A stretch of 32,500 nt of DNA from Bradyrhizobium sp. (GTDB taxonomy: Bacteria; Pseudomonadota; Alphaproteobacteria; Rhizobiales; Xanthobacteraceae), in NCBI RefSeq assembly GCF_030646015.1, contig NZ_JAUSLT010000166.1, forward strand, positions 1 through 32,500. Reading direction: 5' to 3'. The position numbers were made by a program, and so were the translations under genes. Under the pieces are notes generated by a model. The model searched no databases and was not told the origin of the DNA. It saw only the letters and a list, made by a program, of their open reading frames with translations. The first letter of the stretch is position 1, and each line of letters opens with the position of its first letter. Positions 30,812-32,500 of this stretch are shown piece by piece.

Positions 30812-31912
30812 TCACGGCAACAACCGGCTCGCCCGCGCCTGCCTGAACCATTTCTGGAACATCACTTCGGTGTCCATCATCTCGGTAAAACCGGCCTGGT
30901 TGATCTTCACGGTCGAGACGAGCGCGGGCGGCCCCGGTTCGGTCTGGCCATAGCGCATGGTGTAGTCGGCGTACTGGAACGACAGGCCGACGAAGGCTTC
31001 GAGGCCGGGCGATGCCAGATCATGTTTTTTCCGGAGCGCGTCCCATGGCGCGATCCATTGCGGCCAGGCTTGCGCCAGCGACAATGGAACGGCGGCGCCC
31101 GGTTTCATGTCCAGCGCTTCCGCTATCGCCGGCCAGACATTTTCCCAGGTGAAGACGTCGCCATTGGTGACGTTGAACACTTCATTGCGCGCCGCCTCCG
31201 CCTCGCCGCTCCAGGCGATGGCGCGCGCCAGCAGGTCGACGTCGACCGCCTGCGACACCCGTGCCGCACCTGCCGGGTAGTCCAGCGCCCTGCCCTGCTC
31301 GCGCAGCATGGCGGCATAGACGCCGAGCGGCGGGATCAGGTCCATGGCGCCGCCGATGGCCTCGCCAACGATCAGGACGGGCCGCAGAATGCTCCAGTGC
31401 CAATTCTTCCCAAGATCTGCCTTGCCCGGCTGCAGTCCGCGCAAAAAATTCTCCTGCGCCCAGTAAAAATTCGGCTGCTCGTACATTTCCGAGCGGCCTT
31501 CCCGCGCCGGCACCTTGAGCGGGCGAACATGAACGCCATAGGCCTTGGTGCCCTGCAGCAGCGCCACATGGCGCAGCGTTGGCGCGGCCGGCTGGAGAAC
31601 CGCCATCAGGTTGCGCAGCATGGCGTCATTGGTGCTGATCTGGCCGGGATCGCGCCAGCCATCGACCAGGTTCGGCGCCTCATAGAGCGCGGCGTAGACG
31701 AGGTGGGTGGCGCCCCGCAGCTCCGCGGCCGCGTGCTGACACTGGTTGGGGTCGGTCAGGTCTACCGCGACGTGACGGGCGCCGTAGAGCTGGCGCGGCT
31801 TCCGCCGCGACAGTGCGACCACTTCGGATCCGCCGGCGGCGCCGAAATGCCGCAAGGCGGCGCCTCCCACCAGGCCCGTGGCGCCCGCGATAACAACCTT
31901 CTTGCCCGCCAT
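30812..31912 (-). CDS. PRISE-family SDR (progesterone 5-beta-reductase/iridoid synthase-like)
   Basis: A 366-residue extended SDR. Cofactor motif VVIAGATGLVGGAAL (6-20) with SRR after strand 2 suggests NADPH. Diagnostic PRISE motifs are present: LLQGTKAYGVH with Lys123, and PNFYWAQENFL with Tyr150, matching the Lys/Tyr active-site pair of plant 5-beta-reductases; WSILRPVLIVG and FNVTNGDVFTWENVWPAIAE follow. PRISE enzymes reduce activated C=C bonds of enones. Bacterial homologues exist but substrates are largely untested. ATG at 31912; the stop is 7 bp past the repeat end. Neighbour on the other side is a TRAP receptor. Confidence 0.88.
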   Translation of the reverse strand: MAGKKVVIAGATGLVGGAALRHFGAAGGSEVVALSRRKPRQLYGARHVAVDLTDPNQCQHAAAELRGATHLVYAALYEAPNLVDGWRDPGQISTNDAMLRNLMAVLQPAAPTLRHVALLQGTKAYGVHVRPLKVPAREGRSEMYEQPNFYWAQENFLRGLQPGKADLGKNWHWSILRPVLIVGEAIGGAMDLIPPLGVYAAMLREQGRALDYPAGAARVSQAVDVDLLARAIAWSGEAEAARNEVFNVTNGDVFTWENVWPAIAEALDMKPGAAVPLSLAQAWPQWIAPWDALRKKHDLASPGLEAFVGLSFQYADYTMRYGQTEPGPPALVSTVKINQAGFTEMMDTEVMFQKWFRQARASRLLP

Positions 31913-32298
31913 TCACACATTCTCCGGTGCGGTTGCCTGGCCCTGCCTAGCAGATCACGGCGAGCGCGGCAGCCCGCGGCGCCGCGCGTCGCTGCCCGCC
32001 AAACGTGCACTTTAGTCGAAGGCGCAGCATTGCGGGGCCTGTTCGCACCTGCGTCGTGAAGGAAGCCGAAGCGACACCCTTGATTCCTGGGAACCGATTG
32101 GTCATCCTGCCCACGGTTCGGGATGTCCAGAGTTCGGTCGGGCCCAAAAAAGGCCAATTGGTTTATTTGGGGGTTTGTTTTCGGGGTCTGGATTCAGGTA
32201 CCAATCTCAGTCGACCGTCGGCGATTTAAAAAAGCGACAATCAAGATCGTTGCCCCTCGTCGATAACGCGACATAAAAAAACACAGAGGAGGAAGCAC
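31913..32298. other. 386-bp intergenic region between PRISE and TRAP receptor genes
   Basis: No convincing coding region. The right part (32130-32295) is AT- and G-run rich (GGCCCAAAAAAGGCC, GGTTTATTTGGGGG, GATTTAAAAAAGCGAC) compared with the coding surroundings, consistent with a promoter or leader for the gene at 32299. I could not assign boxes or a structured RNA with confidence. Short frames here are unsupported. Confidence 0.45.
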
Positions 32299-32500
32299 AT
32301 GAAGCGTCGTGAATTTCTGAAGGCCGGCGGTATTGGTCTTGCCGCGAGCGCAGTCGCCGCGCCCGCCATCGCACAATCAATGCCTGAAATTAAGTGGCGG
32401 CTGGCGGCCAGCTGGCCGAAATCCCTCGATACGCTGTACGGCGGCGTCGAATTCTTCACCAAACGCGTTGCCGATCTCACCGACAACAAGTTCCAGATTC
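32299..32500 (+). CDS. TRAP transporter substrate-binding protein, Tat-exported, 5' part only
   Basis: The first 67 codons of a protein that runs off the right edge. MKRREFLKAGG is a twin-arginine (Tat) signal with RREFLK, followed by a hydrophobic stretch and AIAQ near residue 26 as the likely cleavage site. The mature start (EIKWRLAASWPKSLDTLYGG) is typical of the TRAP DctP-family receptors of the alpha-keto acid-binding (TakP-like) type. A strong GAGGAGGAAG precedes the ATG. The Tat signal contrasts with the Sec signal of the DctP at 7652. Confidence 0.85.
   Translation, partial: MKRREFLKAGGIGLAASAVAAPAIAQSMPEIKWRLAASWPKSLDTLYGGVEFFTKRVADLTDNKFQI

Overview
The window looks like a chromosomal segment of a Bradyrhizobium-like alphaproteobacterium (Nitrobacteraceae/Rhizobiales). 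This rests on high GC with strong GC3 bias, abundant small-molecule catabolic and TRAP-transport genes, an alphaproteobacterial-type initiator tRNA with encoded CCA, and many intergenic palindromic repeats of the kind common in that group. The taxonomic call is inference from composition and gene families; no marker gene is present.

Layout. (1) 1-361: frameshifted remnant of an IS5-type transposase cut by the left edge. (2) 362-9339: a minus-strand operon (class III aminotransferase, hydantoinase/5-oxoprolinase B, then A) faces a plus-strand TRAP transporter operon (dctQ, dctM, dctP) ending in a HutD-family gene. Together they suggest uptake and hydrolysis of a cyclic amide (hydantoin- or 5-oxoproline-like). 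(3) 9353-12616: a lone molybdenum hydroxylase large subunit with Gln at the usual catalytic Glu position, followed on the same strand by a MOSC-domain protein. (4) 12694-14127: three exact-phase 12-bp tandem repeats, a self-inhibited class II Fic protein, a terminator and tRNA-fMet. (5) 14424-24116: a catabolic block with coniferyl-type aldehyde dehydrogenase, GMC oxidoreductase, two SDRs (one lacking Tyr/Lys), a quinone-oxidoreductase-like MDR protein, two paralogous metallo-beta-lactamase-fold hydrolases, a fumarylacetoacetate-hydrolase-family protein and a glutathione S-transferase. (6) 24319-27419: Ogt DNA repair protein, alpha/beta hydrolase, XRE-cupin regulator with an operator over its start codon, a small unknown protein and a GNAT acetyltransferase. 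(7) 27517-30607: a GntR/FCD regulator behind a perfect 20-bp palindrome, a PhyH/EctD-like dioxygenase and a SAF-type NAD(P)-dependent oxidoreductase. (8) 30812-32500: a PRISE-family enone reductase on the minus strand, then a long intergenic region and the start of a Tat-exported TRAP substrate-binding protein cut by the right edge.

The window is rich in transport, hydrolysis and redox genes with local regulators. At least six visibly different palindromic repeat types sit between genes, several inside presumed operons. I see no CRISPR array, prophage or obvious defence island. The best candidates for something undescribed are the GntR palindrome with the PhyH/SAF-oxidoreductase genes, the cyclic-amide cluster with the Gln-substituted molybdoenzyme, and the paired-hydrolase block.
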